Positions 35,385 to 44,461 are shown, numbered from the stretch's first letter. The stretch: 64,000 nt of DNA from Actinomadura rudentiformis (GCF_008923185.1 NZ_WBMT01000005.1:310001-374000), one strand, 5' to 3'. Made by a program: numbers and translations. Notes: a model not told the origin generated them from the letters alone.

Positions 35385-37745
35385 ATGACTACGGCGACTT
35401 CCAGCACGCGTCGGCCAGGGCGTCTACCGGCCGAGGTGACGAGCTTCGTCGGGCGCCGGCGCGAGATCGCCGACGTCCGCCAGATGCTGACCAGATCCCG
35501 GATGGTGACGCTCACCGGCCCGGGCGGCGTCGGCAAGACCAGGCTGGCCTCGCGGGTGGCGGCCGACGTGCAGCGGGCGTTCCCGGACGGGGTGTGGCTG
35601 GTCGAACTCGCCGCCCTGCAGAACCCGGAGCTGCTGGTCCAGACCGTGATCGACACCCTGGAGATCCAGGACCGCACGTCCCGGTCGCCGATACGGGTGC
35701 TCGTCGACCATCTGCAGGGCAGGCGGGCGCTGCTGATCTTGGACAACTGCGAGCACCTGCTCGGTGAGACCGCCATGCTGGCCGGGGAGCTGCTGCGCGC
35801 CGCGCCCGACCTGCGCATCCTCGCCACCAGCAGGCAGGCGCTCGGCATCGTGGGCGAGCAGACGATGGGCGTGCCGCCGATGCCGCTGCCGGACTCCGGG
35901 AGGCAGGACCCGGCAGACGTGCTCGCCGGGGCGGACGCGGTGCAGCTGTTCACCGACCGGGCGGTCGCGGTGCTGCCCGGCTTCACGCTGAACGACGCCA
36001 ACCGCGGCGTGGTCGAACGCATCGTCCGCCGCCTCGACGGCATCCCGCTCGGCATCGAACTGGCCGCCGTGCGGCTCCGGGTGCTGTCCATCGAACAGCT
36101 GAACGACCGGCTCGACGACCGGTTCCGCCTGCTGTCGGCCGGGTCGCGGACGGTCATGCCCCGCCACCAGACGCTGCGGGCGCTGATCGACTGGAGCCAC
36201 ACTCTGTGCACCGAGCAGGAACGCCTGCTGTGGGCGCGGGCCTCGGTGTTCGCGGACGGCCTCGACCTGGACGCGGCCGAGGCGGTCTGCGCCGGTGACG
36301 GCATCGACCGCGACGAGATCATCGACCTGGTGGCCGGGCTGGTGGACAAGTCGGTCTTCACCCGGGAGGAGCAGGCGGGCGGCGTCCGGTACCGCCTGCT
36401 GGAGACCATCCGCCAGTACGGCCTCGACCGGCTCCGGGAGTCCGGGGACGAGGACAGGCTCCGGGGCAGGCATCGCGACTACTACCGGGACCTGGCCGTT
36501 CATGCCCAGGAGGAGTGGTTCGGCCCCGACCAGGTGACCTGGTTCGAGCGGCTGCGCAGCGAGCACGGCAACCTGCGCACCGCCCTCGACTTCTGCTTCG
36601 CCACGCCGGGCGAGCACGCACAGGCCCTGATCATGACCACGGCGCTGCGCTACTACTGGATCGCGGCGGGTTTCCTGCGCGAGGGGCGGACCTGGGTGGA
36701 GCGCGGGCTCGCCTCCTCGCAGGCCGCCCCCGACGACGTCCGTGCCCTGGCCCTGTGCATGCTGACCAGGCTGGCGATCCTGCAGAACGACTTCGCCGCG
36801 GCGGAGTCGGGGCTGAAGGAGAGCCGCGTCCTGGCCGAGCGGCTCGGCGACGGATCGATCATCGCGCAGGTCCGATATGTGTCGGGATTGGCCGCCCTGT
36901 TCCAGGGGAGGCTGCCGGAGGCCCTGAAGCTGCTCGCCGAGGCGACGTACGACTGGTACGGCGAGATCGGCGACGAGATGGGCGTCGTCAACTCGATGAT
37001 GTACCTGGCCATCGCCCATTCGTTCCTCGGCGATTCCGACACGGCCGTCACGTTGTTCGAGGAATGCCTGCGCAGGTGCGAGGCGCGGAGCGAGAACTGG
37101 TTCACCTCGTACGCCAAGTGCGTCTACGGGCTGGAGGTGTGGCGGCAGGGTGACCCGGCGCGGGCGATCGAGCTGGAGCACGAGAGCATCCGGCTCAAGG
37201 AGCCGTTCAACGACGGGCTGGGCACCGCGCTGTGCGTGGAGATCCTGGCCTGGATCGCGGCCGGCGAGGACGACTGCGAACGTGCCGCCCTGCTGCTCGG
37301 AGCCCTCGGCCCCATGTGGCGGTCCGTCGGCGGATCACTGTTCCACTACCTGCGGGCGTTCCATGAGGACTGCGAGCGGCGGGCGCGAGACGGCCTCGGC
37401 GCCAGGAAGTTCGACTCGATCATGGCCAAGGGCGCCGGGCTCGACCTGCGGCAGGCGGTGGCGGTGGCCCTGGGGGAGAAGGCGCCGGTGGACGAGACGT
37501 CCGGGACGGCCGTCGCGGAGTCGCCGCTGACGCCCCGGGAGCTTGAGACCGCCCGCCTCGTCGCACAGGGGCTGACCAACAAGGAGATCGCGGCGGCACT
37601 GGTGATCTCCAGGCGGACCGCCGAGGGCCACATCGAGCACATCATGAACAAACTCGGCTTCAAGTCCCGTACCCAGATCGCGGTCTATATCGGACAGCTG
37701 GACCGGGCCCTGGACGGCGACGGCGCTTCCACCGGCGAGGTCTGA
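35385..37745 (+). CDS. STAND-type LuxR regulator 1 (ATPase, TPR-like, LuxR helix-turn-helix)
   Basis: 786 residues. An NB-ARC-like ATPase module comes first: LPAEVTSFVGRRREI, Walker A GPGGVGKTR, Walker B ALLILDNCEHLL, sensor ILATSRQALG, and GIPLGIELAAVRLRVL. A winged helix and a helical repeat region of TPR-like units follow. The C-terminal LuxR DNA-binding domain is LTPRELETARLVAQGLTNKEIAAALVISRRTAEGHI. Such proteins bind a ligand through the repeat arm, hydrolyse or exchange ATP, and switch transcription. It is a close paralogue of the next two plus-strand regulators. GAGG precedes the ATG, in a short leader resembling that of the second paralogue. Confidence 0.92.
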   Translation: MTTATSSTRRPGRLPAEVTSFVGRRREIADVRQMLTRSRMVTLTGPGGVGKTRLASRVAADVQRAFPDGVWLVELAALQNPELLVQTVIDTLEIQDRTSRSPIRVLVDHLQGRRALLILDNCEHLLGETAMLAGELLRAAPDLRILATSRQALGIVGEQTMGVPPMPLPDSGRQDPADVLAGADAVQLFTDRAVAVLPGFTLNDANRGVVERIVRRLDGIPLGIELAAVRLRVLSIEQLNDRLDDRFRLLSAGSRTVMPRHQTLRALIDWSHTLCTEQERLLWARASVFADGLDLDAAEAVCAGDGIDRDEIIDLVAGLVDKSVFTREEQAGGVRYRLLETIRQYGLDRLRESGDEDRLRGRHRDYYRDLAVHAQEEWFGPDQVTWFERLRSEHGNLRTALDFCFATPGEHAQALIMTTALRYYWIAAGFLREGRTWVERGLASSQAAPDDVRALALCMLTRLAILQNDFAAAESGLKESRVLAERLGDGSIIAQVRYVSGLAALFQGRLPEALKLLAEATYDWYGEIGDEMGVVNSMMYLAIAHSFLGDSDTAVTLFEECLRRCEARSENWFTSYAKCVYGLEVWRQGDPARAIELEHESIRLKEPFNDGLGTALCVEILAWIAAGEDDCERAALLLGALGPMWRSVGGSLFHYLRAFHEDCERRARDGLGARKFDSIMAKGAGLDLRQAVAVALGEKAPVDETSGTAVAESPLTPRELETARLVAQGLTNKEIAAALVISRRTAEGHIEHIMNKLGFKSRTQIAVYIGQLDRALDGDGASTGEV

Positions 37746-37748
37746 CGG

Positions 37749-37793
37749 CGGGCGGCCCCGGGGGGAACGGGGGACAGGGGGCAGGGCCGCCCG
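37749..37793 (+). terminator. terminator hairpin after LuxR regulator 1
   Basis: CGGGCGGCCC at 37749-37758 pairs perfectly with GGGCCGCCCG at 37784-37793 across a G-rich loop, 3 bp after the stop codon. Confidence 0.6.
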
Positions 37794-37808
37794 GCCGGTC
37801 ATGGGGGG

Positions 37809-37858
37809 CGAGACACCGGGACCGTCACCAGCGGTGACCTGACGGCCCCGGTGTCTCG
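37809..37858. terminator. long bidirectional hairpin
   Basis: CGAGACACCGGG (37809-37820) pairs perfectly with CCCGGTGTCTCG (37847-37858); inside, CCGTCA/TGACGG and GTCACC/GGTGAC pair again. It separates the plus-strand regulator from the minus-strand peptide/DUF5999 transcript. Confidence 0.75.
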
Positions 37859-37962
37859 TCGGGGAGAGTGGCTTTGGAGGCCTCCGATCGGTGCTCGCCG
37901 CAGGCCGAACGGAGGCCCGGTTCTGGTGGACGCTCAGGATCCGCCCGCTCAGGATCCGCCGC

Positions 37963-38055
37963 TCAGTACGGCAACATCCGTCCCGAGGGGGTCCGCCGGT
38001 CGAGCTCGACCTCGGCGGGCCGCTTCGGCCGCTTGGTGATCTGGATCCTTTGCAT
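37963..38055 (-). CDS. 30-residue basic peptide gene downstream of DUF5999
   Basis: An ATG at 38055 preceded by AAGGAG with a 9-base gap opens a 30-codon frame that begins MQRIQITKRP, continues with Lys/Arg/Pro- and Glu-rich residues, and ends SGRMLPY, stop TGA. It starts 42 bp after the DUF5999 stop on the same strand and ends before a strong hairpin, so the two form a transcript. It has no Cys, no signal peptide and no homologue that I recognise. The ribosome binding site is as good as any in the window. It may be a signalling peptide or a small regulator; function unknown. Confidence 0.5.
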   Translation of the reverse strand: MQRIQITKRPKRPAEVELDRRTPSGRMLPY

Positions 38056-38097
38056 CGCGTGACTCTCCTTGGTCGCGTCCCGTGCTTCCGGGGTCTG

Positions 38098-38298
38098 TCA
38101 GGCGGCCTTCGCGTAGCTACGGCCGGCGCGCTGGACGGGGACGCTGCGTCCGTCGGGCAGCAGTTCGCCGCCGTCCTCGAAGATCACGATGCCGTTGCAG
38201 AGCAGGCCCCATCCCTGCTCCGGGTGGAACGCCACGAGCCGGGCCGCGTCATGATCAGGCGCGTGTGCTGCCGGGCATTCGGGCTGATGCTGACACAT
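38098..38298 (-). CDS. DUF5999 small Cys-containing protein, copy 1
   Basis: 66 residues. It begins MCQHQPEC, followed by APDHDAARLVAFHPEQGWG, LLCNGIVIFEDGGELLPDG and a basic tail. This is the actinomycete DUF5999 pattern. Three Cys and several His near the N-terminus could hold a metal or an iron-sulfur cluster. It is divergent from LuxR regulator 2 and closely related to the copy at 44264. The long frame extending upstream is antisense to the regulator and not real. Function unknown. Confidence 0.8.
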   Translation of the reverse strand: MCQHQPECPAAHAPDHDAARLVAFHPEQGWGLLCNGIVIFEDGGELLPDGRSVPVQRAGRSYAKAA

Positions 38299-38388
38299 GG
38301 CTCTCGTACCTCGATCCTCGCCGTGGACGGCGTGGTTCTTTGGACGCTTCAAGCATGCGCCGGCGAGCCATACCCATGGGACCGGGAG

Positions 38389-38399
38389 AACCCCCGTAT
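38389..38399 (-). promoter_or_regulatory. shared motif upstream of DUF5999 copy 1
   Basis: On the minus strand ATACGGGGGTT lies 91 bp before the DUF5999 start. The second DUF5999 gene has ATATGGGGGTT at nearly the same distance (87 bp). Further repeats of CATACCCAT type surround it (near 38370 and 38401). Candidate binding site of the neighbouring LuxR proteins. Confidence 0.5.
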
Positions 38400-38559
38400 G
38401 CATACCCATTCCACGTACGTAGGTATGGACCCGCAGCGGGCATGGGGGTCCGACCAGGGCGTTTTCCAGCTCATGCACGTGCAACCGGAGCGTGCCAGGG
38501 CATAAAGTGGCTGTGTTCGATGCGGTCCAGACGCGTGGTGATCGTGGCGCGAGGCATGT

Positions 38560-40998
38560 ATGGCTGTAGCGGCATCGAGCGCCTCGAGACGGCGGCAGGT
38601 GTCCAGGCTCCCGGCCGAGGTGACGAGTTTCGTGGGACGCCGGCACGAGGTTGCCGAGGTCCGGCGCATGCTCTCCACCTCGCGGACGGTGACCCTGATG
38701 GGCGTGGGGGGCGTCGGCAAGACCAGGCTCGCCATCCGGGTCGCGACGATCATGGAGCGGTCCTTCGCCGACGGCGTGTGGCTGGTCCAGCTGGCCGATC
38801 TGGAAAAGCCGGAGCTGCTCGTCCCGACGGTCCTGGAGAGCATGGAGATCCGGGATCACTCGAACCGGCCGCCGATGGACGTCCTGATCGAACATCTGGC
38901 CGGCAGGCAGGCCCTGCTCGTCCTGGACAACTGCGAGCACCTGCTGCACGAGTGCGCCGTCCTGGCGGAGACGCTGCTGCGCGCCACCCCTGACCTGCGG
39001 ATTCTGGCCACCAGCCGGCATGTGCTGGGAATCGCCGGCGAGCAGACGTTCCCCGTGCCGACGCTGCCGGTGCCGGACTCGGGGTCCCACGGCGCGGCGG
39101 CCTCGGACGCGGTGCAGCTGTTCACCGAGCGCGCCCAAGCCGTCCTGCCCGAGTTCGAACTCACCGAGGACAACCGGGAGGCGGTGGAGCTGATCTGCCG
39201 GCGGCTCGACGGCCTCCCGTTGGGCATCGAGCTGGCGGCCGTGCGGCTGCGGGTGCTGTCGGTCTGGCAGCTGCTGGACCGGCTGGACGACCGTTTCCGG
39301 CTGCTGACCACCGGGTCACGGGCGGTCCTGCCCCGCCACCAGACGCTGCGGGCGCTGATCGACTGGAGCCATGCCCTGTGCACCGAGCAGGAACGCCTGC
39401 TGTGGGCGCGCGCCTCGGTCTTCAGCGGCGGCCTTGACCTGGAGGCGGCCGAGGCGGTCTGCGCGGGCGACGGGATCGCCCGGGAGGACGTCGTCGACCT
39501 GGTCATCGGCCTGGTGGAGAAGTCGATCCTGACCAGGGAGGAGCACCCGGCCACGGTCCGGTACCGGCTGCTGGAGACCATCCGCCAGTACGGCCGCGAG
39601 CGCCTCGCCGATTCCGGCCAGTCGGAGGAGCTCGTGCGGCGCCACCGCGACTACTACCGGCGGCTGGCGGCCGAGGCCCGCCGCCGGCTGTTCGGCCCCG
39701 ACCAGGTCGGCTGGCTCGCCCGGCTGCAGCTTGAGCACGCCAACCTGCGTACTGCGCTGGCCAACTGCTTCGCCAGGCCGGAGGACGCGCCGGTCGGCGC
39801 GGGCATGGCCGCCGACCTGCTCTACCACTGGATCACCAGTTACTACCTGGTCGAGGGGCGCCGCTGGCTGGACCGTGCCCTGGCGACCTGTACCGAACGC
39901 GGCGAGGTCCGGGCCCGGGCGCTGTGGGCCGACAGCTGGCTCGCCATCATCCAGGCCGAGCCGGCGAAGGCCGGGGAGATGCTGGAGGAGAGCAAGGCCA
40001 TCGGCGAGGAACTGGAGCTGGAGTCGGTCCTCGGCTACGTGGCCGTGTTCTCGGGGATGATCGCCATGTACGCGCAGGAGCCCGAAAAGGCGATCGCGCT
40101 CTACGAGGAGGCCGTGGCCCGCCACCGCTCCACCGGGGACCCGGTGGGCCTGGCGCTGGCGCTCATCCGGCTCTCCCTCGCCCACTCCTTCCTCGGCGAC
40201 TCGGCGCGCGCCATCGCCGTCGGCGAAGAGGGCATCGCCGTCTGCGAGGCCCACGGGGAGGGCTGGCACAAGGCGTACGCCCAGATGGCCCTGGGGATCG
40301 AGATCTGGCGGCAGGGCGACGTGCGGCGCGCGACCGAGATGGAGCAGGAGAGCCTGCGGTTCAACCGCTCCCTCGACGACCCGCTCGGCATCGGGGTGAA
40401 CCTGGAGGTACTGGCCTGGATCGCGGCCACCGAGGAGCAGTACCCGAGGGCGGCCCGGCTGCTGGGGATCGTGGAGACCGCCTGGAAGGCGATCGGCGCT
40501 CCGCTGTCCGGATACGGGCACCTGGTGCACTTCCACGACGAGTGCGAGGCCCGGACCCGCGAGGCCCTCGGCCCGGCGGCGTTCGACGAGGACCTCCAGT
40601 GGGGCGCGGGTCTGCCGTACGACGACGCGCTCGCCTACGCCCTGGAGGAACGGACGGCGGCGGCCGCCGCGACACGGCCGGGCGCCGGATCCAGGCCGGG
40701 CGCGGCCCCCTCACCGCTGACCCCGCGGGAGACCGAGATCGCCGGGCTGGTCGCGCGGGGGATGAGCAACAAGGAGATCGCGGCGGCGGCGGTGATCGCG
40801 CAGCGCACCGTCGAGGGTCACATCGAACACATCATGAACAAGCTCGGTTTTCGTTCCCGCGCCCAGATCGCCGCGTGGGTGGGAGACCGGCCCTCCCAGG
40901 ATGAATCTCCCCGTTCCGCCTCCCAGAGCCGGCAGGCGAAGACTCGGAAGGCGCGGCGGCCCCCCGGACGCCCAGGGGACGAGGCGCCACGCGAGTGA
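38560..40998 (+). CDS. STAND-type LuxR regulator 2
   Basis: 812 residues with the same layout as regulator 1: RLPAEVTSFVGRRHEVAEV, Walker A GVGGVGKTR, Walker B ALLVLDNCEHLL, ILATSRHVLGIAGEQ, LPLGIELAAVRLRVL, helical repeats, then LuxR domain LTPRETEIAGLVARGMSNKEIAAAAVIAQRTVEGHI. Long stretches such as RHQTLRALIDWSH and TEQERLLWARASVF are identical to regulator 1, so the two arose by duplication. The C-terminus adds about 35 basic residues (RQAKTRKARRPPGRPG). GAGG lies 6 bases before the ATG in a leader like that of regulator 1. Confidence 0.92.
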   Translation: MAVAASSASRRRQVSRLPAEVTSFVGRRHEVAEVRRMLSTSRTVTLMGVGGVGKTRLAIRVATIMERSFADGVWLVQLADLEKPELLVPTVLESMEIRDHSNRPPMDVLIEHLAGRQALLVLDNCEHLLHECAVLAETLLRATPDLRILATSRHVLGIAGEQTFPVPTLPVPDSGSHGAAASDAVQLFTERAQAVLPEFELTEDNREAVELICRRLDGLPLGIELAAVRLRVLSVWQLLDRLDDRFRLLTTGSRAVLPRHQTLRALIDWSHALCTEQERLLWARASVFSGGLDLEAAEAVCAGDGIAREDVVDLVIGLVEKSILTREEHPATVRYRLLETIRQYGRERLADSGQSEELVRRHRDYYRRLAAEARRRLFGPDQVGWLARLQLEHANLRTALANCFARPEDAPVGAGMAADLLYHWITSYYLVEGRRWLDRALATCTERGEVRARALWADSWLAIIQAEPAKAGEMLEESKAIGEELELESVLGYVAVFSGMIAMYAQEPEKAIALYEEAVARHRSTGDPVGLALALIRLSLAHSFLGDSARAIAVGEEGIAVCEAHGEGWHKAYAQMALGIEIWRQGDVRRATEMEQESLRFNRSLDDPLGIGVNLEVLAWIAATEEQYPRAARLLGIVETAWKAIGAPLSGYGHLVHFHDECEARTREALGPAAFDEDLQWGAGLPYDDALAYALEERTAAAAATRPGAGSRPGAAPSPLTPRETEIAGLVARGMSNKEIAAAAVIAQRTVEGHIEHIMNKLGFRSRAQIAAWVGDRPSQDESPRSASQSRQAKTRKARRPPGRPGDEAPRE

Positions 40999-41083
40999 TG
41001 GTCCGAGGGTGTGATGAGCGAACGTGCGACTGAGGAAACGAGCCGATGAGCCGAGGGTGATCAGCCGAGGGCGATGAGCCGAA

Positions 41084-43225
41084 ATGACTGCTTATAACGA
41101 AATGATGGCGAACGGACGGCCGGTCGGCCTGTCCGAGCTCATCGGGCGCGGGCCGGAGATGGCCGAACTGCGCCGGATGTTGCCGAAGGCGCGGCTGCTG
41201 ACGCTGACCGGTGCGGGCGGGGTCGGCAAGACCCGGCTGGCCCGGCGGGCCGCGCGCACCCTGCGGGGGTGGTTCCCCGGTGGGGTGGAGTTCGTGGAGC
41301 TGGCCACCCTGGAGGACGGCGCCCTCCTCGAATCGGCCGTCGCATCGGCCCTCCGGCTCCGCCACAGCGGCCGGCAGGCCATGCCCGTCCTGGTGCACCA
41401 TCTGGCCGACAAGCGCATGCTGCTCATCCTAGACAACTGCGAGCACCTGCTGGAGGCGTGCGCCGACCTGGTGGACCGGCTGCTGCACGGCGCCCCGCGG
41501 CTGCGGATCCTCGTCACCAGCCGGCAGCGGCTGGGTGTGCCGGGCGAGCACGTCCTGGCCGTGCCCGAGCTCCCCGTCCCGCCGGCCGGTGCGACCGTCG
41601 GCGACATCGCGCGGAGCGAAGCGGTGCGCCTGTTCGCCGAACGGGCGGCCGAGGTGCGGCCGGGATTCGTCGTGGACGCGGCGAACGCCCCCGCCGTCGC
41701 CCGGCTGTCCCAGCGCCTGGAGGGCCTCCCGCTGGCCATCGAGCTGGCTGCGGCGCGGCTGCGCACGATGCCCCTGGACGAGCTCGTGCGCAAGCTCGAT
41801 GATCGCTTCGATGTGCTGGCGCGGCGTGACCCGTCCCAGGTCGGAGGCTCGGCGCCGCCGCACCACGAGACACTGCGCGCGACCATGGACTGGAGCTACG
41901 GGCTGTGCTCGCCCGGGGAACGGCTCATGTGGGCGCGGCTGTCGATCTTCCCCGGCGGGGTGGACCTGGACACCGCCGAGGCGGTGTGCGCGGGCGGCGG
42001 GATCGCGCCCGAGGACGTGTTCGAGCTGCTCACCGGGCTGCTCGACAAGTCCATCCTGTCCACGGAACGAAGTGATCACGAGGTCCGCTTCAGCATGCTG
42101 GACAGCATCCGGGCCTACGGCCGCGAGCAGCTGACGTACGGCGCCGAGCGGGCATCGGGCGGCGAGCGGGCACCGTACGACGAGCAGGCCCTGTACGAGC
42201 GCTATCGCGACCACTACCTGCGCCTGGCCACCGGAAACCGGATCGACGCGCTGGCGCCGAACCAGCTCGACCGCATCCGGACGGTTCGGACGGAGCTTCC
42301 CAACCTGCGCGTGGCGCTCGACCTGTGCTTCAAGCGCGGCGACCCCTCGGCGGGGCTGGAGATCGCGTTCGCGCTGTGGGGGCACTTCCTCCTCAGCGGC
42401 GCGATCAGCGAGGGACGGTACTGGGCGGAACGCGGCCTGGCGCTGGGGCCGCAGACCGGCACCACCCGCGCGAAGGCCCTCTGGGCCGCCGCCCTGTTCG
42501 CCCTCCACCAGGACGATCTCCCTGCGGCGACGCAGCGGGCGGACGAGTGCCGGACGCTCGCGGAACGGACCGGGGACGCGACGGCCTCCGCGTTCGCCGT
42601 CGAGACCTCCGGCATGATCGCGCTGGCGACGGGGGACAGCAGGCGCGGGTTCGAGCTGATGCGGGAGGCGCGGGCCCGCCTCCAGGCCGTCGGGGATCTT
42701 CCCGCCGTCGGGATCAACCTGTACTACTCGGCGTCGGTCGGCGTGACCGAGAGCCCGGAGGTGTCCGCCGCCCTCGGCAGGGAGCTCCTCGCCCTGACCG
42801 AGGCCCATGAAGCCCCGCTCTTCCAGGCGTACGCGCTGCTCGCGCTGGGGTTCGCCGCCTGGCGGCAGGGCGATTCGGGCACGTGCGAGGTCAGGATGCG
42901 CCGGGCGGTCCGGACCCTCGGCATCGCCAGCGACCGCTGGGGCCTGCTCATGTGCCTGGAGGCCCTTGCCTGGACCGCCTGCATGAACGGGCGGCACGAA
43001 CGGTCGGCGCGGCTGATGGGCGCGACCGGGCGGCTGTGGCAGACCCTCGACACCCCGCCGGTCGAGTTGCAGATCCTCGCGGACTCGCACCGGGACTGCG
43101 AGGCCGCGGCGCGCCGGGTACTGGGACCCCAGGCGTACGCCACGACCCACCACGCCGGGGCGCGGCTCGAACTGGACCGCGCGGTCGCCTACGCGCTCGA
43201 GGACGGGGGAGAGTCACTCGGCTGA
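41084..43225 (+). CDS. STAND ATPase paralogue without LuxR DNA-binding domain
   Basis: 713 residues. The ATPase module is intact (LIGRGPEMAELRRML, Walker A GAGGVGKTR, Walker B LLILDNCEHLL, ILVTSRQRLGVPGEH, LPLAIELAAARLRTM) and the winged helix and helical repeats follow as in the two upstream paralogues. The protein stops at ALEDGGESLG, where the others continue into the LuxR helix-turn-helix. No LuxR sequence is found in any frame downstream before the convergent ApbE-like gene. It could be a dominant partner, ligand sink or non-transcriptional STAND switch. The region upstream contains short GAGCCGAGGG-type repeats. Confidence 0.9.
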   Translation: MTAYNEMMANGRPVGLSELIGRGPEMAELRRMLPKARLLTLTGAGGVGKTRLARRAARTLRGWFPGGVEFVELATLEDGALLESAVASALRLRHSGRQAMPVLVHHLADKRMLLILDNCEHLLEACADLVDRLLHGAPRLRILVTSRQRLGVPGEHVLAVPELPVPPAGATVGDIARSEAVRLFAERAAEVRPGFVVDAANAPAVARLSQRLEGLPLAIELAAARLRTMPLDELVRKLDDRFDVLARRDPSQVGGSAPPHHETLRATMDWSYGLCSPGERLMWARLSIFPGGVDLDTAEAVCAGGGIAPEDVFELLTGLLDKSILSTERSDHEVRFSMLDSIRAYGREQLTYGAERASGGERAPYDEQALYERYRDHYLRLATGNRIDALAPNQLDRIRTVRTELPNLRVALDLCFKRGDPSAGLEIAFALWGHFLLSGAISEGRYWAERGLALGPQTGTTRAKALWAAALFALHQDDLPAATQRADECRTLAERTGDATASAFAVETSGMIALATGDSRRGFELMREARARLQAVGDLPAVGINLYYSASVGVTESPEVSAALGRELLALTEAHEAPLFQAYALLALGFAAWRQGDSGTCEVRMRRAVRTLGIASDRWGLLMCLEALAWTACMNGRHERSARLMGATGRLWQTLDTPPVELQILADSHRDCEAAARRVLGPQAYATTHHAGARLELDRAVAYALEDGGESLG

Positions 43226-43284
43226 GCAATTGGCCGGCGGGCGGCCCAGCCGAGGATCGAGCGTGTGGCGACCGCGCGGGGCTC

Positions 43285-44202
43285 TCAGGCCGGCGAGGCG
43301 GGATCCGCGGGCCAGTTCCCGACCGTGTGCACCCAGCCGTCTGCGTGCACAAGGCGGGCCGGCAGCCCCACGGACCTCAGCCAGTCGACGGCGTCATGTC
43401 CGGAGGCGAGCGCGGCCGTCCCGGCCGTGCCGGCGTCGACGCAGCTCCCGGCCGTGACCGAGACCGAGCGCCAGGGGCCGCGCGCATGGTGGCCCGGGCG
43501 CGGGTCGACGGCGTGCGGGACGCCCCGTCCGCCCGCCGGCGTGCGCTGCGGCGCGGTCAGATTCCGGGTGGCCAGGCCGCCCGGGACTCGCAGTACGACG
43601 TCCTGGCTGAACGCGACCTCGCGGTGGCCGTTGGTCGCTCGCGCCGGCCAGCCCGTGGTCGGAACCGGTCCGGCCACCGCGACATTCCGGGCAATGGACA
43701 CCAGGACCCCGCATCCTGCCTGGCCGGTGGCGAGCTCCGCGGCCCGGTCGGCGGCGAACGCCGTCGCCATGGGCCACAGGTCCAGGGCCGTCCCCGGAGG
43801 CAGCGTCACGGTGCCCTGCGGCTCGTCGATCACGATCGACCGCCAGGCTCCGCGCGGGCCGCTCGCGATGGGATCGGCCAGGCCCCCGGTCACCTCCGCC
43901 GCGTGCAGGGCCGTCCAGAGCAACGCGTGCAACGTGGCGCCCACCGGGACGGGCCGGCCGGCCCCCGCGTGGACCCGGGCAAGATCGGAATCCTCGCGGT
44001 GCACGCCGCAGGCGGCGTCGATGTCGGCGATCACCTGGTCGACGGCCCGCCGCGCGGCGCTGAGCCGATCGGGGTCGGTCACCATCAGCGTGGCGACCTC
44101 GCCCCAGAGCGGAAAACGCTCCGTTCCGAACGTCGCCCTGCCGGCCTCGAGCGGCTCCATAGGGAAGGTCTCCGCCTCGGCATGGAAAGGATCAGTCAAC
44201 AA
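43285..44202 (-). CDS. degenerate ApbE-family (FAD:protein FMN transferase-like) protein
   Basis: 305 residues from a TTG with AGGGGGA upstream; an ATG at 44160 with GGAG is an equally possible start. The order of ApbE motifs can be followed (REDSDLARVHAGAG, EVTGGLADPI, ALDLWPMATAFAADRAAEL, NVAVAGPVPTTGW, AVDPRPGHH, DAVDWLRSVGLPARLV), but key positions are altered: the usual Gly-Gly-Ile...Lys-Gly after ALDL is missing and the GGD motif reads ARN. Catalytic flavinylation is therefore doubtful. It lies 61 bp after DUF5999 copy 2 and is probably co-transcribed. Confidence 0.8.
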   Translation of the reverse strand: MLTDPFHAEAETFPMEPLEAGRATFGTERFPLWGEVATLMVTDPDRLSAARRAVDQVIADIDAACGVHREDSDLARVHAGAGRPVPVGATLHALLWTALHAAEVTGGLADPIASGPRGAWRSIVIDEPQGTVTLPPGTALDLWPMATAFAADRAAELATGQAGCGVLVSIARNVAVAGPVPTTGWPARATNGHREVAFSQDVVLRVPGGLATRNLTAPQRTPAGGRGVPHAVDPRPGHHARGPWRSVSVTAGSCVDAGTAGTAALASGHDAVDWLRSVGLPARLVHADGWVHTVGNWPADPASPA

Positions 44203-44263
44203 CGTCCATCCCCCTTGGGTTGTCGCCGGTCATATCGATCAAGGGCATTGAGCGAAAAGTCTT

Positions 44264-44461
44264 CTATGCGACGCCCACGGGCTCGGCGGCCCGGGGAGCC
44301 GGAACGGCCCGGCCGTCGGGCAGCAGTTCGCCGCTGTCATCGAAGATCACGACCCCGTTGCAGAGCAGGCCCCACCCCTGTTCGGGGTGGTAGGCGACGA
44401 GGCGGGCCGCGTCGTGGTCGGGAGCGCTGGCGGACGGGCAGGCTGGCTGGTGCTGGCACAT
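44264..44461 (-). CDS. DUF5999 small Cys-containing protein, copy 2
   Basis: 65 residues, about 70% identical by eye to copy 1 (MCQHQPAC, APDHDAARLVAYHPEQGWG, LLCNGVVIFDDSGELLPDG); the tails differ. The three Cys residues are conserved. It closes the regulator array on its far side, mirroring copy 1, and leads a probable operon with the ApbE-like gene. Confidence 0.85.
   Translation of the reverse strand: MCQHQPACPSASAPDHDAARLVAYHPEQGWGLLCNGVVIFDDSGELLPDGRAVPAPRAAEPVGVA

Noticed and set aside
44206..44262. 18-codon frame between DUF5999 copy 2 and the ApbE-like gene
   Set aside because: No ribosome binding site and it overlaps the signal for the ApbE-like start; considered because of the peptide after copy 1.
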